Below are positions 27,344 to 35,024 of a DNA stretch of 35,177 nt, piece after piece. A model generated the notes under the pieces. The model did no database searches. It was not told where the DNA came from and saw only the letters and a list, made by a program, of their open reading frames with translations. Source of the DNA: Mycolicibacterium stellerae (lineage in GTDB: Bacteria > Actinomycetota > Actinomycetes > Mycobacteriales > Mycobacteriaceae); assembly GCF_003719305.1 (NCBI RefSeq), contig NZ_RARC01000048.1, positions 1-35,177 of the forward strand. The letters run 5' to 3'. Position 1 is the first letter of the stretch; each line of letters starts with the position of its first letter. The position numbers and the translations under genes are program-made.

Positions 27344-29278
27344 GTGGAAGAGGGAATGTTCACCCCGACGCTGGATTGGGGCAATGAGCTATGGGCGTCG
27401 CTGCAATGGGTCGCCCAGGCCTGGGCGATAGCGGCGATTGCCACGCTGCTGATCTGCGTCCTGCTTGCCAAGTACACCGTGTGGGGACGACAGTTCTGGC
27501 GCATCACCGGCGACTACTTCAAGGGCCCGGACAGTGTCAAGGTCTGGATTTGGCTCGCGGCGATCCTGCTGTCGGTGATGGTCGGGGTCCGGCTCTCGGT
27601 GCTTTTCACCTATCAGGGCAGCGACATGATGACGAGCTTCCAGGTGGTCGCCTCCGGCCTTGGCAGCGACGACGACACCATCAAGAACTCCGGCAGGGAC
27701 GGTTTTTTCCTGTCGATGATCGTCTTCTCGCTCCTGGCCGCCCTGCACGTCGCACGGATCATGCTGGACCTGTTCATGGCGCAGCGGTTCATGCTGGCCT
27801 GGCGCGCCTGGCTGACCGACCGGCTCACCGGTGACTGGCTCGAGGGAAAGGCCTATTACCGCGGCCGGTTCATCGACGACACGATCGACAACCCCGATCA
27901 GCGCATCCAATACGACATCGACATCTTCACGGCGGGCGTCGGCGGACTTCCCAACACACCGAACAACACGTCGACCGCCACGCTGCTGTTCGGCTCGGTA
28001 GATGCCATCGCCTCGATGATTTCGTTCACCGCGATCCTGTGGAACCTTTCGGGCACGCTCACGCTGCCGATCGTGAACATCGACCTTCCGAAAGGCATGT
28101 TCACGATCCTGATCGCCTACGTGCTCTTCGCTTCGGCATTCGCATTCTGGATCGGCAGGCCGATCATCTGGCTCTCCTTCAGGAACGAGAAGACCAACGC
28201 GGCATTCCGGTACGCGTTGGTGCGGCTGCGCGACGCGTCGGAAGCCGTCGCGTTCTACCGCGGCGAGATGGCCGAGCGCACCGGGTTGCGCAAACTCTTC
28301 GCGCCGATCGTCGCCAACTACAAGCGCTACGTCAATCGACTGATGGGCTTCTACGGCTGGAACCTCTCGATGAGCCAGATCATCGTCGTCCCGCCCTACC
28401 TGTTCCAGTTCCCGCGGTTTTTCGCAGGCGAGATACCGCTGGGCGCCATGTCCCAGTCGGCGTCGGCATTCGGCAACATCGAACAGGGGCTGTCGTTTTT
28501 CCGGAATGCCTATGACGGGTTCGCCTCGTACCGGGCGGCGATCATCCGGCTCGAAGGCCTGTTGATCGCCAACGAAGAGGGCAGGGCGCTGCCCGAGATC
28601 ACGACGACGCCGTGCGTCGACGGCACGGTGCAGCTCAGCAGGGTCGAGGTTCGCACCCCTGACGGCAAGCAGCTGGTGAACCCGCTCGACCTGCGCCTGG
28701 AGGTCGGCGACACAATGGTGGTCACCGGCGAATCGGGAGTGGGCAAGACCACGCTGCTGCGCAGCCTGGCCGAGCTGTGGCCGTACACGTCAGGCACGCT
28801 GACGCGGCCGTGCGGGCCCAACGAGACAATGTTCCTGTCGCAGATGCCCTACGTGCCATTGGGCGATTTACGCGCCGTCGTCAGCTATCCGCTCGAGGAG
28901 GGTGATGTCGACGATGCGACCCTGAAGTTCACCCTGCAGAAGGTGGCGCTACCGCATCTGGTCGGCCGGCTCGACGAAGTGCAGGACTGGGCCAAGGTGC
29001 TCTCCCCCGGCGAGCAACAGCGCATCGCCTTCGCCCGCGTGTTGTTGACCAAGCCGAAGGCGGTGTTCCTCGACGAGTCCACGTCCGCGCTCGACGAGGG
29101 CCTGGAGTTCCTCGTCTACAACCTCATTCGGACCGAGCTGCCGGACACCATCCTGGTCAGCGTCAGCCATCGCAAGACGGTCGAGCAGCACCATACGCAT
29201 GAACTCGAGTTGCTCGGCGACGGAGAGTGGCGGTTCGGCCGGGTCCAGGGCGAGGAGACAGAACCCGCACCGGTGTAA
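27344..29278 (+). CDS. BacA/SbmA-like ABC transporter, copy 2
   Basis: A 644-residue fused half-transporter. The membrane domain carries WGRQFWRITGDYFKGPDSVK, NPDQRIQYDIDIF and LSFFRNAYDGFASYRAAII. The ATPase domain carries Walker A GESGVGKT (462-469), Q-loop LSQMPYVPLGDL, signature LSPGEQQRIAFAR, Walker B AVFLDESTSALDEG and H-loop SVSHR; all catalytic elements are intact. Together with copy 3 it looks closest to M. tuberculosis Rv1819c. The start is GTG 27344 (leaderless by the upstream TAGGTT) or ATG 27356. The gene follows copy 1 by 45 bp. Likely substrates by family are cobalamin and small hydrophilic compounds or peptides; the basis for keeping three copies is unknown. Confidence 0.94.
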   Translation: MEEGMFTPTLDWGNELWASLQWVAQAWAIAAIATLLICVLLAKYTVWGRQFWRITGDYFKGPDSVKVWIWLAAILLSVMVGVRLSVLFTYQGSDMMTSFQVVASGLGSDDDTIKNSGRDGFFLSMIVFSLLAALHVARIMLDLFMAQRFMLAWRAWLTDRLTGDWLEGKAYYRGRFIDDTIDNPDQRIQYDIDIFTAGVGGLPNTPNNTSTATLLFGSVDAIASMISFTAILWNLSGTLTLPIVNIDLPKGMFTILIAYVLFASAFAFWIGRPIIWLSFRNEKTNAAFRYALVRLRDASEAVAFYRGEMAERTGLRKLFAPIVANYKRYVNRLMGFYGWNLSMSQIIVVPPYLFQFPRFFAGEIPLGAMSQSASAFGNIEQGLSFFRNAYDGFASYRAAIIRLEGLLIANEEGRALPEITTTPCVDGTVQLSRVEVRTPDGKQLVNPLDLRLEVGDTMVVTGESGVGKTTLLRSLAELWPYTSGTLTRPCGPNETMFLSQMPYVPLGDLRAVVSYPLEEGDVDDATLKFTLQKVALPHLVGRLDEVQDWAKVLSPGEQQRIAFARVLLTKPKAVFLDESTSALDEGLEFLVYNLIRTELPDTILVSVSHRKTVEQHHTHELELLGDGEWRFGRVQGEETEPAPV

Positions 29279-29289
29279 CGATGCCGCGG

Positions 29290-29295
29290 TAGCTT
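29290..29295 (+). promoter_or_regulatory. -10 element for leaderless BacA-like copy 3
   Basis: TAGCTT in GCGGTAGCTT ends 6 nt before ATG 29302. The 10-mer is identical to the one upstream of copy 1. No Shine-Dalgarno sequence lies between it and the ATG, so the transcript is probably leaderless. Confidence 0.5.
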
Positions 29296-29301
29296 CCCGG
29301 C

Positions 29302-31176
29302 ATGGAAACGTATACGCCGTCCCTTGACTGGGGCGACGAGCTCATCGCGTCAGCGCTGTGGGTGGCCAAGGCCTGGGTGTTCGCCGCCATCGGCATGGTG
29401 GTGCTGTTGGGTCTGCTCGCCCGTTTCACCACGTGGGGCAGGCAGTTCTGGCGCGTCACCGGCGATTACTTCAAGGGCCGCGCGAGCCTCCCGGTGTGGG
29501 CGCTCCTCGCCGTCCTGCTCGCGTTGGTGATGATCGACGTTCGGCTGGTGGTGCTGCTCACCTATCAGTCCAACGACCAGTTCTCAGCGATGCAGGCCGC
29601 ATTCGAGGGTGAAGGTAGTGCGAAAGAGACTGCGATACATGGCTTCTGGGTTGCATTACTGATTCTCGCCGCGCTGATCGTCGCCAAGGTCGGCCGTACG
29701 CTGCTGGACACCTACCTGATGCAGCGATTCATCATCCGATGGCGGGTGTGGCTCACGCACCGGCTGACCAACGACTGGCTCGACGGCGACGCCTACTACC
29801 GATCGCGGTTCATCGACCAGCCTATCGACAATGCGGACCAACGCATTCAGCACGACATCGACGTATTCACCACCGGGACCGGACCGGAAACGAACACGTT
29901 CGACGTCAGCACGGCTCAGACGCTGGTGTTCGGAACGGTCTTCGCCATCGTGTCGGTGATCGAGTTCATCCCGATCCTGTGGAACCTATCGGGTCCGCTG
30001 CCCGTCCTCGGCCTGACGATCCCGCGGGCGTTGTTCTGGATGGCGCTTCTCTATGTCTTCTTCACGACCGTGGTGGCGTTTTGGATCGGACGTCCGATAA
30101 TTCGGCTGTCCTTCCGCAACGAGCGGACCAACGCCGCGTTCCGCTATGCGCTGGTGCGGTTGCGCGATGCGGGCGAGTCCATCGGCCTCTACCGCGGGGA
30201 AGACGCCGAACGAGGTGAGCTGAGGACCAGGTTCGCGGCCATCATCGCCAACTACCGCGCGTTGGTCCGCCGTGGCATCGCCTTCCTGGGCTGGAACAGA
30301 TCGATGAACGAGATCGTCGACCCGCTGCCGCTCATCATCCAGGCACCACGGTTGTTCGCAGGTCAGATTCAGTTCGGTGACGTCACACAATCGTCGAGCG
30401 CCTTCAACCAACTGCAGGGCTCGCTGTCCTTCTTCCGCTCCGTTTACGACGCGTTCGCCGGCTACCGGGCCGCCATCATTCGGCTGCACGGCCTGGTGAT
30501 CGCAAACGAAACGGCAAGGGAGCTACCGTCATTGACCGCAGTGTCGAGTACCGATGGCTCGATTCAGCTCGATAAGGTCGAGGTAAGAACTCCTGCGGGG
30601 ACACGGCTCATCGACCCGCTCGATGTGCAGCTCGACGCAGGTGATTCGTTGGTCATCACCGGCACATCGGGAAGTGGCAAGACCACGTTGCTACGCAGCC
30701 TGGCGCAGCTGTGGCCGTTCGCATCGGGGACGCTGCGTCGTCCGGAGGACGACACCATGTTCCTGTCTCAGCTGCCCTACATGCCGTTGGGGAATCTCCG
30801 GAGGGCGGTCTCGTATCCCGCGGACGGAGGCGACTATTCCGACGACGAGATCCGGTCTGCCCTCGAGACCGTGGCGCTCGGGCATTTGGGCGGCCGGCTC
30901 GACGAGGTGAACGACTGGGCGAAGGTGTTGTCACCCGGCGAGCAGCAACGCGTCGCGTTCGCGCGTGTGCTGCTGAAGAAACCGAAGGCAGTATTTCTCG
31001 ACGAGGCGACGTCGGCAATCGACGAGGGCCAGGAGTTCGCGCTCTACCGCGCGCTGCGCGACCGGCTGCCGGACTGCATCGTGGTCAGCGTCAGCCATCG
31101 CCCGACACTCGAGCAGCACCACGACCGTCGATTGGAGTTGCTCGGCGATGGCGCCTGGCGGCTCGAGCCGGTCTAG
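29302..31176 (+). CDS. BacA/SbmA-like ABC transporter, copy 3
   Basis: A 624-residue fused half-transporter, the shortest of the three. Conserved stretches are WGRQFWRVTGDYFKG, NADQRIQHDIDVF (Ala where the others have Pro), Walker A GTSGSGKT (454-461), LSQLPYMPLGNL, signature LSPGEQQRVAFAR, Walker B AVFLDEATSAIDEG and H-loop SVSHRPTLEQHH. Many of these match Rv1819c closely (IRLHGLVxANE, RLIDPLDVxLD, SHRP), so this copy may be the orthologue. It follows copy 2 by 23 bp but has its own -10 motif. Its TAG stop shares the sequence CTAG with the stop of the convergent flavoprotein gene. Confidence 0.94.
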   Translation: METYTPSLDWGDELIASALWVAKAWVFAAIGMVVLLGLLARFTTWGRQFWRVTGDYFKGRASLPVWALLAVLLALVMIDVRLVVLLTYQSNDQFSAMQAAFEGEGSAKETAIHGFWVALLILAALIVAKVGRTLLDTYLMQRFIIRWRVWLTHRLTNDWLDGDAYYRSRFIDQPIDNADQRIQHDIDVFTTGTGPETNTFDVSTAQTLVFGTVFAIVSVIEFIPILWNLSGPLPVLGLTIPRALFWMALLYVFFTTVVAFWIGRPIIRLSFRNERTNAAFRYALVRLRDAGESIGLYRGEDAERGELRTRFAAIIANYRALVRRGIAFLGWNRSMNEIVDPLPLIIQAPRLFAGQIQFGDVTQSSSAFNQLQGSLSFFRSVYDAFAGYRAAIIRLHGLVIANETARELPSLTAVSSTDGSIQLDKVEVRTPAGTRLIDPLDVQLDAGDSLVITGTSGSGKTTLLRSLAQLWPFASGTLRRPEDDTMFLSQLPYMPLGNLRRAVSYPADGGDYSDDEIRSALETVALGHLGGRLDEVNDWAKVLSPGEQQRVAFARVLLKKPKAVFLDEATSAIDEGQEFALYRALRDRLPDCIVVSVSHRPTLEQHHDRRLELLGDGAWRLEPV

Positions 31177-32660
31177 CGCCCTGCGGCGTGGGTTCCGGCT
31201 CGACGGCCGAAGAACGAGCCCTCGCCAAGCTGGGTGCCGCTCGAATACCCCTTGCCGTCCTGAGCGATGGTGGATGCGCAGGCGCCCGCGGCATACAGAC
31301 CGGGGACGACGTCGCCGTCCTCTCGGAGGACTTGACCGTCGACGGTGACCGCCAACCCGCCCATGGTGAACCCCGAGTACATCGCCCGGCCGAGCGACAG
31401 GTCGAATGCGGCCCATGGTCCCTTCGTCTGGGGCGCAACGTAATCCGGCTGCTTGTGGAAGTCGGGGTCTTCACCCTGCGCCGCGTACTTGTTGTAGCGG
31501 TCGAGGGTCTCGACCAGATTTCCTTCGGGGATTCCCAGCGCGGCTTCCATCTCCTCGACCGTTTCCCAGCCGTCGATGAATTTGATCAGCGGCATCTCGG
31601 GCATCTGCATGTGGTCTTCGTCGACGATCAGGTATGCGACCTGGTCGGGCTGCTCGAGGACAAAGGCAGAGGTGCGGGAGTGGTAGGAGTCCTCGGTGAC
31701 GAACCGCTTTCCGTCCTTGTTGACGATGATCCCGGTCAGCAGGATCTCCGGCGGGTAGGCCGCGGCGGTGATGAACAACTGGTCCAGGCTCTTCGCGACG
31801 CCGCCCGCGGAGACACCCATGCGGATCCCGAGGCCGTCGTCGTTGGGGTTGCCCAGAATGTAGGGCTCCACCACGCCGTGGTGTTTTGTGCGGCGCTTCT
31901 GCCCGAGCGCAGGTGTGTGCTCGGCGACCATGTCGGGATTCATCGCGAATCCTCCTGCGGCGATGATGACCGCATTGGCCTTGATGGCACCGGTTTCGGT
32001 GAAGTGCTTCCAGCGGACACCGACCACTCGCTTTTCTTGGCTGTCGTCCTCGACGATCAGGTTCGTCACCCCTGTCTCGTAACGAACCTCGGCGCCGAGT
32101 TCGTTGGCGCGCTTGACCAGGAGGTCGATGACCATGGCCGCACCGCCCAGCTCACCAGGCACAGGAACCGAGTGGCCCCGCGGTGCAGGCTTTGCCTTCT
32201 CGGTGAACGGGAAAACCTTTTCGTTGCCGGTGTACGACAGGCCTTCGGTGCCGGGCGGGACGACGACCTTGCCGGGGTAGAAGGTGCGTTCGAACTGAAA
32301 ACCCAAGTCCTCCAACCAGTTGAAGTGCTCGACGCTGCCGTCGCAGTACGCCCGGATCTTCTCGTGGTCGGGCTCGGGCGACACCGCGACCAGATAGGAG
32401 TACATCTCCTCGGCAGTGTCGTCGTGACCCGTCGCCTGCTGCACGGCGGTGCCGCCGCCGAGGTAGAAGTGGCCACCTGCCATCGCGCTCGTCCCACCGG
32501 CAGCCGCTGCCTTCTCCAGCACAAGAACCCGCGCGCCCGCCGCCGCGGCGCTGACAGCAGCAGATCCGCCCGAGATACCGAAACCGATCACCACGACGTC
32601 GACCTCGTCAGACCAACTCGTCACGTCGGCGGCGTCGACGGCCTCCGGGATCTCCTTCAT
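31173..32660 (-). CDS. FAD-dependent oxidoreductase, 3-ketosteroid dehydrogenase/fumarate reductase family (Rv1817-like)
   Basis: A 495-residue flavoprotein of the FAD_binding_2 family. The dinucleotide motif is DVVVIGFGISGGSAAVSA (21-38), followed by Glu49 in VLVLEK and AGGTSAMAGG. The C-terminal FAD contact is DGDVVPGLYAAGACAS, and GLAVTVDGQV lies before it, as in KstD-type enzymes. It is shorter than classical KstD and the substrate is not proven. ATG 32660 is chosen because AGGAG lies 8 nt upstream; an in-frame start six codons earlier lacks this. The VOC gene lies 31 bp upstream, so the two form an operon, and that operon carries a KstR-type operator, which points to steroid or cholesterol catabolism. 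The position matches M. tuberculosis Rv1817. Confidence 0.92.
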   Translation of the reverse strand: MKEIPEAVDAADVTSWSDEVDVVVIGFGISGGSAAVSAAAAGARVLVLEKAAAAGGTSAMAGGHFYLGGGTAVQQATGHDDTAEEMYSYLVAVSPEPDHEKIRAYCDGSVEHFNWLEDLGFQFERTFYPGKVVVPPGTEGLSYTGNEKVFPFTEKAKPAPRGHSVPVPGELGGAAMVIDLLVKRANELGAEVRYETGVTNLIVEDDSQEKRVVGVRWKHFTETGAIKANAVIIAAGGFAMNPDMVAEHTPALGQKRRTKHHGVVEPYILGNPNDDGLGIRMGVSAGGVAKSLDQLFITAAAYPPEILLTGIIVNKDGKRFVTEDSYHSRTSAFVLEQPDQVAYLIVDEDHMQMPEMPLIKFIDGWETVEEMEAALGIPEGNLVETLDRYNKYAAQGEDPDFHKQPDYVAPQTKGPWAAFDLSLGRAMYSGFTMGGLAVTVDGQVLREDGDVVPGLYAAGACASTIAQDGKGYSSGTQLGEGSFFGRRAGTHAAGR

Positions 32661-32691
32661 CGATTTCTCCTCGCGCAAGCGCTCGTCGGCT

Positions 32692-33165
32692 TCACTGCTG
32701 CTGCTCCTGCTTCACGTAGTCGAAGAACGCCCGGATCTCGGGCGGGATGTGTGCGATCTCGATGTAGGGCACTCCTGCCGCCTCCACGGTGACGTAGGCG
32801 AACTCCATGCCGCCTGGCATGACCCCACGCTGGAGCACCTCTGCTGCGCCGACCGCCTCGTCGACGTCGTCGACCTCCACACAGATGTGGTGCAGTCCAG
32901 GGCCTGCGCGGTCGAGGAACTCGGTGTAGACGCTCTCGCCCGTGACGGGGGCGATCAGCTCGAGCTGGGTGTCCCCGGCGTAACTGAACGAGATGTGGGC
33001 GACGAAATCGGCTGGCCGCCCACGATATGTGCACGAGTCCGGGCCGAAGTGCACATCCGGCACGCGTATCCACTTTTTGGCACCCAACAGCGTGGTCAGG
33101 GCCTCTTCGGTGGCCGCGAGATCCTCGGTCACCCACGCGATCTGGACAGGTGTCTGGGCATGCAT
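32692..33165 (-). CDS. VOC (glyoxalase/dioxygenase superfamily) protein
   Basis: A 157-residue protein with the paired beta-alpha-beta-beta-beta arrangement of the vicinal oxygen chelate fold. The first half reads PVQIAWVTEDLAATEEALTT; the second starts at GPGLHHICVEVDDVDEAV (about 89-106) and ends EAAGVPYIEIAHIPPEIRAF. His and Glu residues suitable for metal binding are present, but I cannot assign them firmly. It resembles epimerase-like VOC proteins; no reaction can be named. ATG 33165 is supported by TATCCT 7 nt upstream (leaderless). It is the first gene of the operon with the KstD-like flavoprotein, behind a KstR-type operator. Confidence 0.88.
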   Translation of the reverse strand: MHAQTPVQIAWVTEDLAATEEALTTLLGAKKWIRVPDVHFGPDSCTYRGRPADFVAHISFSYAGDTQLELIAPVTGESVYTEFLDRAGPGLHHICVEVDDVDEAVGAAEVLQRGVMPGGMEFAYVTVEAAGVPYIEIAHIPPEIRAFFDYVKQEQQQ

Positions 33166-33172
33166 CGAAACG

Positions 33173-33178
33173 AGGATA
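33173..33178 (-). promoter_or_regulatory. -10 element for leaderless VOC-flavoprotein operon
   Basis: On the minus strand TATCCT is followed by 7 nt (CGTTTCG) and then ATG 33165. It places the -35 region at about 33196-33201, overlapping the KstR-type palindrome at 33199-33214, the expected geometry for repression. Confidence 0.55.
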
Positions 33179-33198
33179 TCTCCGTCGTGCCCCGCTGG

Positions 33199-33214
33199 CT
33201 AGAACGTGTTCTAG
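33199..33214. promoter_or_regulatory. KstR-type operator (CTAGAACGTGTTCTAG)
   Basis: The 7-bp arms CTAGAAC and GTTCTAG flank GT. The core TAGAACGTGTTCTA (33200-33213) fits every fixed position of the published KstR consensus TnnAACnnGTTnnA. KstR is the TetR-family repressor of the mycobacterial cholesterol/lipid regulon. The site covers the -35 region of the VOC-flavoprotein promoter and includes the stop codon of the SRPBCC gene (33211-33213). Confidence 0.75.
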
Positions 33215-33840
33215 TTTTCCCCCAGGTAAGCGGCGACACACCGATCCGCGGCCGCTCTCGCCCAGTCCGGATCGGCACCCGCCGCGACATTGGCCTGATG
33301 CCACGCCTCGCCGGAGCGCTTCATGAACCGGCGCCCGTCCTCGGATGCCATCCATGCTTGGCCGGCCGACTGCTCGACTGCCTCACCGGTCGACAGATGG
33401 ATCGCCAGGCCGACCAATGCGCCGTCGTAGCCCATGCCGACCGCTCCTGGCCCGAACTGCTCCCAGTGGTCGTCGACATGCGAAATGTGTTGCAGTTCGA
33501 AGCGTGAGCGGTTCGGTCCCTCGTCGGCGATGCTCACCTCGATCCAGCTGACGTCGTCGCCGCATTCCCAGGTCGCGGTGAACTCGCGCGGCGGCTCGCA
33601 GGTCAGGATCGTCCCGCTGGCGTTGCCGTCGAGCGCGTAGTGGCCGCCGACGCGAAGGTCACCGGTGATCGGCAGGAACCACCGCGGGATCCGGTCGATG
33701 TTGGTACAGGCGTCCCAGAGGTCGGCCGCATCGGTGGAGTACGACTGGCTGATCGTGACGACGCGGGCCTCCCCCGCCTCCAGCGTCCGGCCACCTACGG
33801 TGCGCCGGACTGCGTTGATCTGCTGGTCGACGTCAATCAT
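33211..33840 (-). CDS. SRPBCC / AHSA1-like ligand-binding protein
   Basis: A 209-residue protein with an AHSA1-type START-fold domain (about 25-150): the start TISQSYSTDAADLWDACTNI, then RWFLPITGDLRVGGHYAL and EFTATWECGDDVSWIEV. The fold forms a hydrophobic cavity, but no ligand or enzymatic residue can be assigned. A helical C-terminal extension with several Trp residues follows. The ATG overlaps the ArsR stop as ATGA, so the two are translationally coupled. ArsR/AHSA1 pairs are common in actinobacteria (for example Rv2034/Rv2035), the ArsR member repressing the pair. Confidence 0.92.
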   Translation of the reverse strand: MIDVDQQINAVRRTVGGRTLEAGEARVVTISQSYSTDAADLWDACTNIDRIPRWFLPITGDLRVGGHYALDGNASGTILTCEPPREFTATWECGDDVSWIEVSIADEGPNRSRFELQHISHVDDHWEQFGPGAVGMGYDGALVGLAIHLSTGEAVEQSAGQAWMASEDGRRFMKRSGEAWHQANVAAGADPDWARAAADRCVAAYLGEN

Positions 33841-34175
33841 GTTGCGCTCCTTCGTCGTTGCCGCTTCCCGCGCGCGACTTCGGTTGCGAGTGCATCGAGG
33901 TGTGGCGTCCAGAATCTGCGGAACCCGGCGAGCCAGTCGTCGACATCCCGCAGCGCCTGCCCGTTGACGGCGTACAGCCGCCGCTGGCCGTGTGCACGCA
34001 CCGAGGTGAACCCGTTGTCCCGCAACACTTTCAAGTGCTGCGATACCGCGGGTTGGCTGATATCGAACTCGGCATGGATGGTTGCGGTGATCGCACCGGC
34101 AGTCAGTTCGCCATCGGCGAGCAGTTCGAGGATGCGCCTGCGAACCGGATCACCAAGAACGTCAAACGCGTGCAC
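33837..34175 (-). CDS. ArsR-family transcriptional repressor
   Basis: A 112-residue winged-helix regulator in this model. DVLGDPVRRRILELLADGEL opens the domain, and the recognition helix lies in ISQPAVSQHLKVLRDNG (39-55). A basic C-terminal tail (RGKRQRRRSAT) follows. There is no Cys-x-Cys metal site, so it is not a metal sensor of the SmtB/ArsR type. The start GTG 34175 is chosen because a TTGACT...TACAGT promoter lies immediately upstream, with the -10 ending 6 nt before it. A longer frame begins at TTG 34211, but that TTG is part of the -35 box. The gene probably represses its own operon with the SRPBCC protein through the palindrome in the promoter. Confidence 0.88.
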   Translation of the reverse strand: MHAFDVLGDPVRRRILELLADGELTAGAITATIHAEFDISQPAVSQHLKVLRDNGFTSVRAHGQRRLYAVNGQALRDVDDWLAGFRRFWTPHLDALATEVARGKRQRRRSAT

Positions 34176-34181
34176 CACCCC

Positions 34182-34211
34182 ACTGTAGAAGTGGCTACTT
34201 ATATAAGTCAA
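34182..34211 (-). promoter_or_regulatory. Promoter and palindromic operator of the ArsR-SRPBCC operon
   Basis: On the minus strand -35 TTGACT (34211-34206) and -10 TACAGT (34187-34182) are separated by 18 nt, near-consensus for a housekeeping sigma factor. A perfect 12-bp palindrome, ACTTATATAAGT (34197-34208), overlaps the -35 box and spacer. A second inverted pair, AAGT-GGCT-ACTT (34189-34200 on the plus strand), abuts it, so AAGT/ACTT half-sites repeat across the promoter. This is the expected layout for autorepression by the ArsR protein. Confidence 0.75.
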
Positions 34212-34227
34212 GCATTATAGAAAGGGC

Positions 34228-34923
34228 TCAGCCGGGTGCGAGGTTCCCCGAGGCGGATTGCACAACGTCCTCGCGCGCCTGCTGGCTGGCGGTCTGCCAG
34301 GACACCGCGGCCGGGTAGTTGCCCCAGGTGCTGTTGAACATGCCGACGATCGCGGCCCTGCCGTCGGGCGTGACGACGTATACCGGGCCGCCGGAATCAC
34401 CCTTCTGGCTGACCACTCCGTTGGCCATCGTGAACCAGCCGTTGTTGACCGATTCGATGTTGCCGCAGCTCTCTCCGGTGATCACGCCGAAGTGACAGAC
34501 CGCAAGACCGGGTGTCGGCGCGATGGCCGCGTCGGAGACCAGGACGCGCCCACCGGGCAGGATGTCGTTGACCTCGACATCCGGCGCGAGGCTGATGGCC
34601 TCCCAGTCGGAGATCATGTGATCGGTGGCGACCGTGGCCCCGTCGGGGGTGTTGTCGCGGAATACCGTGAGGGTGCCGATCGGGTTACCCGCCCTGTCCA
34701 CGACCGGCCCGTCGCCGCGGCAGTGGCCCGCGGTGAACGCGGTGCGCGCCCCGGGATCGACGAATCCGAGTGTGCACACGTTGGAGCCCTGGTGGATTTC
34801 CATTCCCGGGTAGACCAGGACACCGGGAGTGGCATGTGCCTGCGCCGCGGGAACGGTCAGCGCAAAGATCGCCGCGACCCCCGCTGCCGCCAGCGAGCGC
34901 AACCATTGTCGGCGCAACGTCAT
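34228..34923 (-). CDS. Secreted chymotrypsin-like serine protease family protein (Rv1815-like)
   Basis: A 231-residue protein with a signal peptide: basic start (TLRRQWLR), hydrophobic core (about 11-24) and probable cleavage after AQA (27-29). The mature part is a small trypsin-fold domain with a complete apparent triad: His67 in FTAGHCRG, Asp106 in MISDWEAI and Ser177 in KGDSGGPVYVV. Cys50/Cys68 and Cys143/Cys153 are spaced for two disulfides, consistent with extracytoplasmic location. It closely matches M. tuberculosis Rv1815, which is exported; its substrate is not known to me. A CGGAG sequence is very close to the ATG, so the ribosome binding site is poor. It ends 52 bp before the ArsR start. 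Confidence 0.93.
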   Translation of the reverse strand: MTLRRQWLRSLAAAGVAAIFALTVPAAQAHATPGVLVYPGMEIHQGSNVCTLGFVDPGARTAFTAGHCRGDGPVVDRAGNPIGTLTVFRDNTPDGATVATDHMISDWEAISLAPDVEVNDILPGGRVLVSDAAIAPTPGLAVCHFGVITGESCGNIESVNNGWFTMANGVVSQKGDSGGPVYVVTPDGRAAIVGMFNSTWGNYPAAVSWQTASQQAREDVVQSASGNLAPG

Positions 34924-34980
34924 CTCCGATTCGTTGGGGTCAGTGGGCTTCTACCCTACCGGCGCGGGGGCCCACAGCAA

Positions 34981-35010
34981 GGCAGCCCGGGCTATTGCGC
35001 CCGGGCTGCC
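34981..35010 (-). terminator. 12-bp perfect stem hairpin terminator after the LysM gene
   Basis: GGCAGCCCGGGC (34981-34992), a 6-nt loop and GCCCGGGCTGCC (34999-35010). The stem is perfect and GC-rich and starts 14 bp beyond the LysM stop codon on the minus strand. No real U-tract follows, as is common for mycobacterial terminators. Confidence 0.8.
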
Positions 35011-35024
35011 TGCGTTCACTTCAG

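Noticed and set aside
30711..32792. 693-codon plus-strand open frame across BacA copy 3 and the flavoprotein
   Set aside because: It overlaps two clear genes in other frames, has no recognisable motif, and is explained by high third-position GC.
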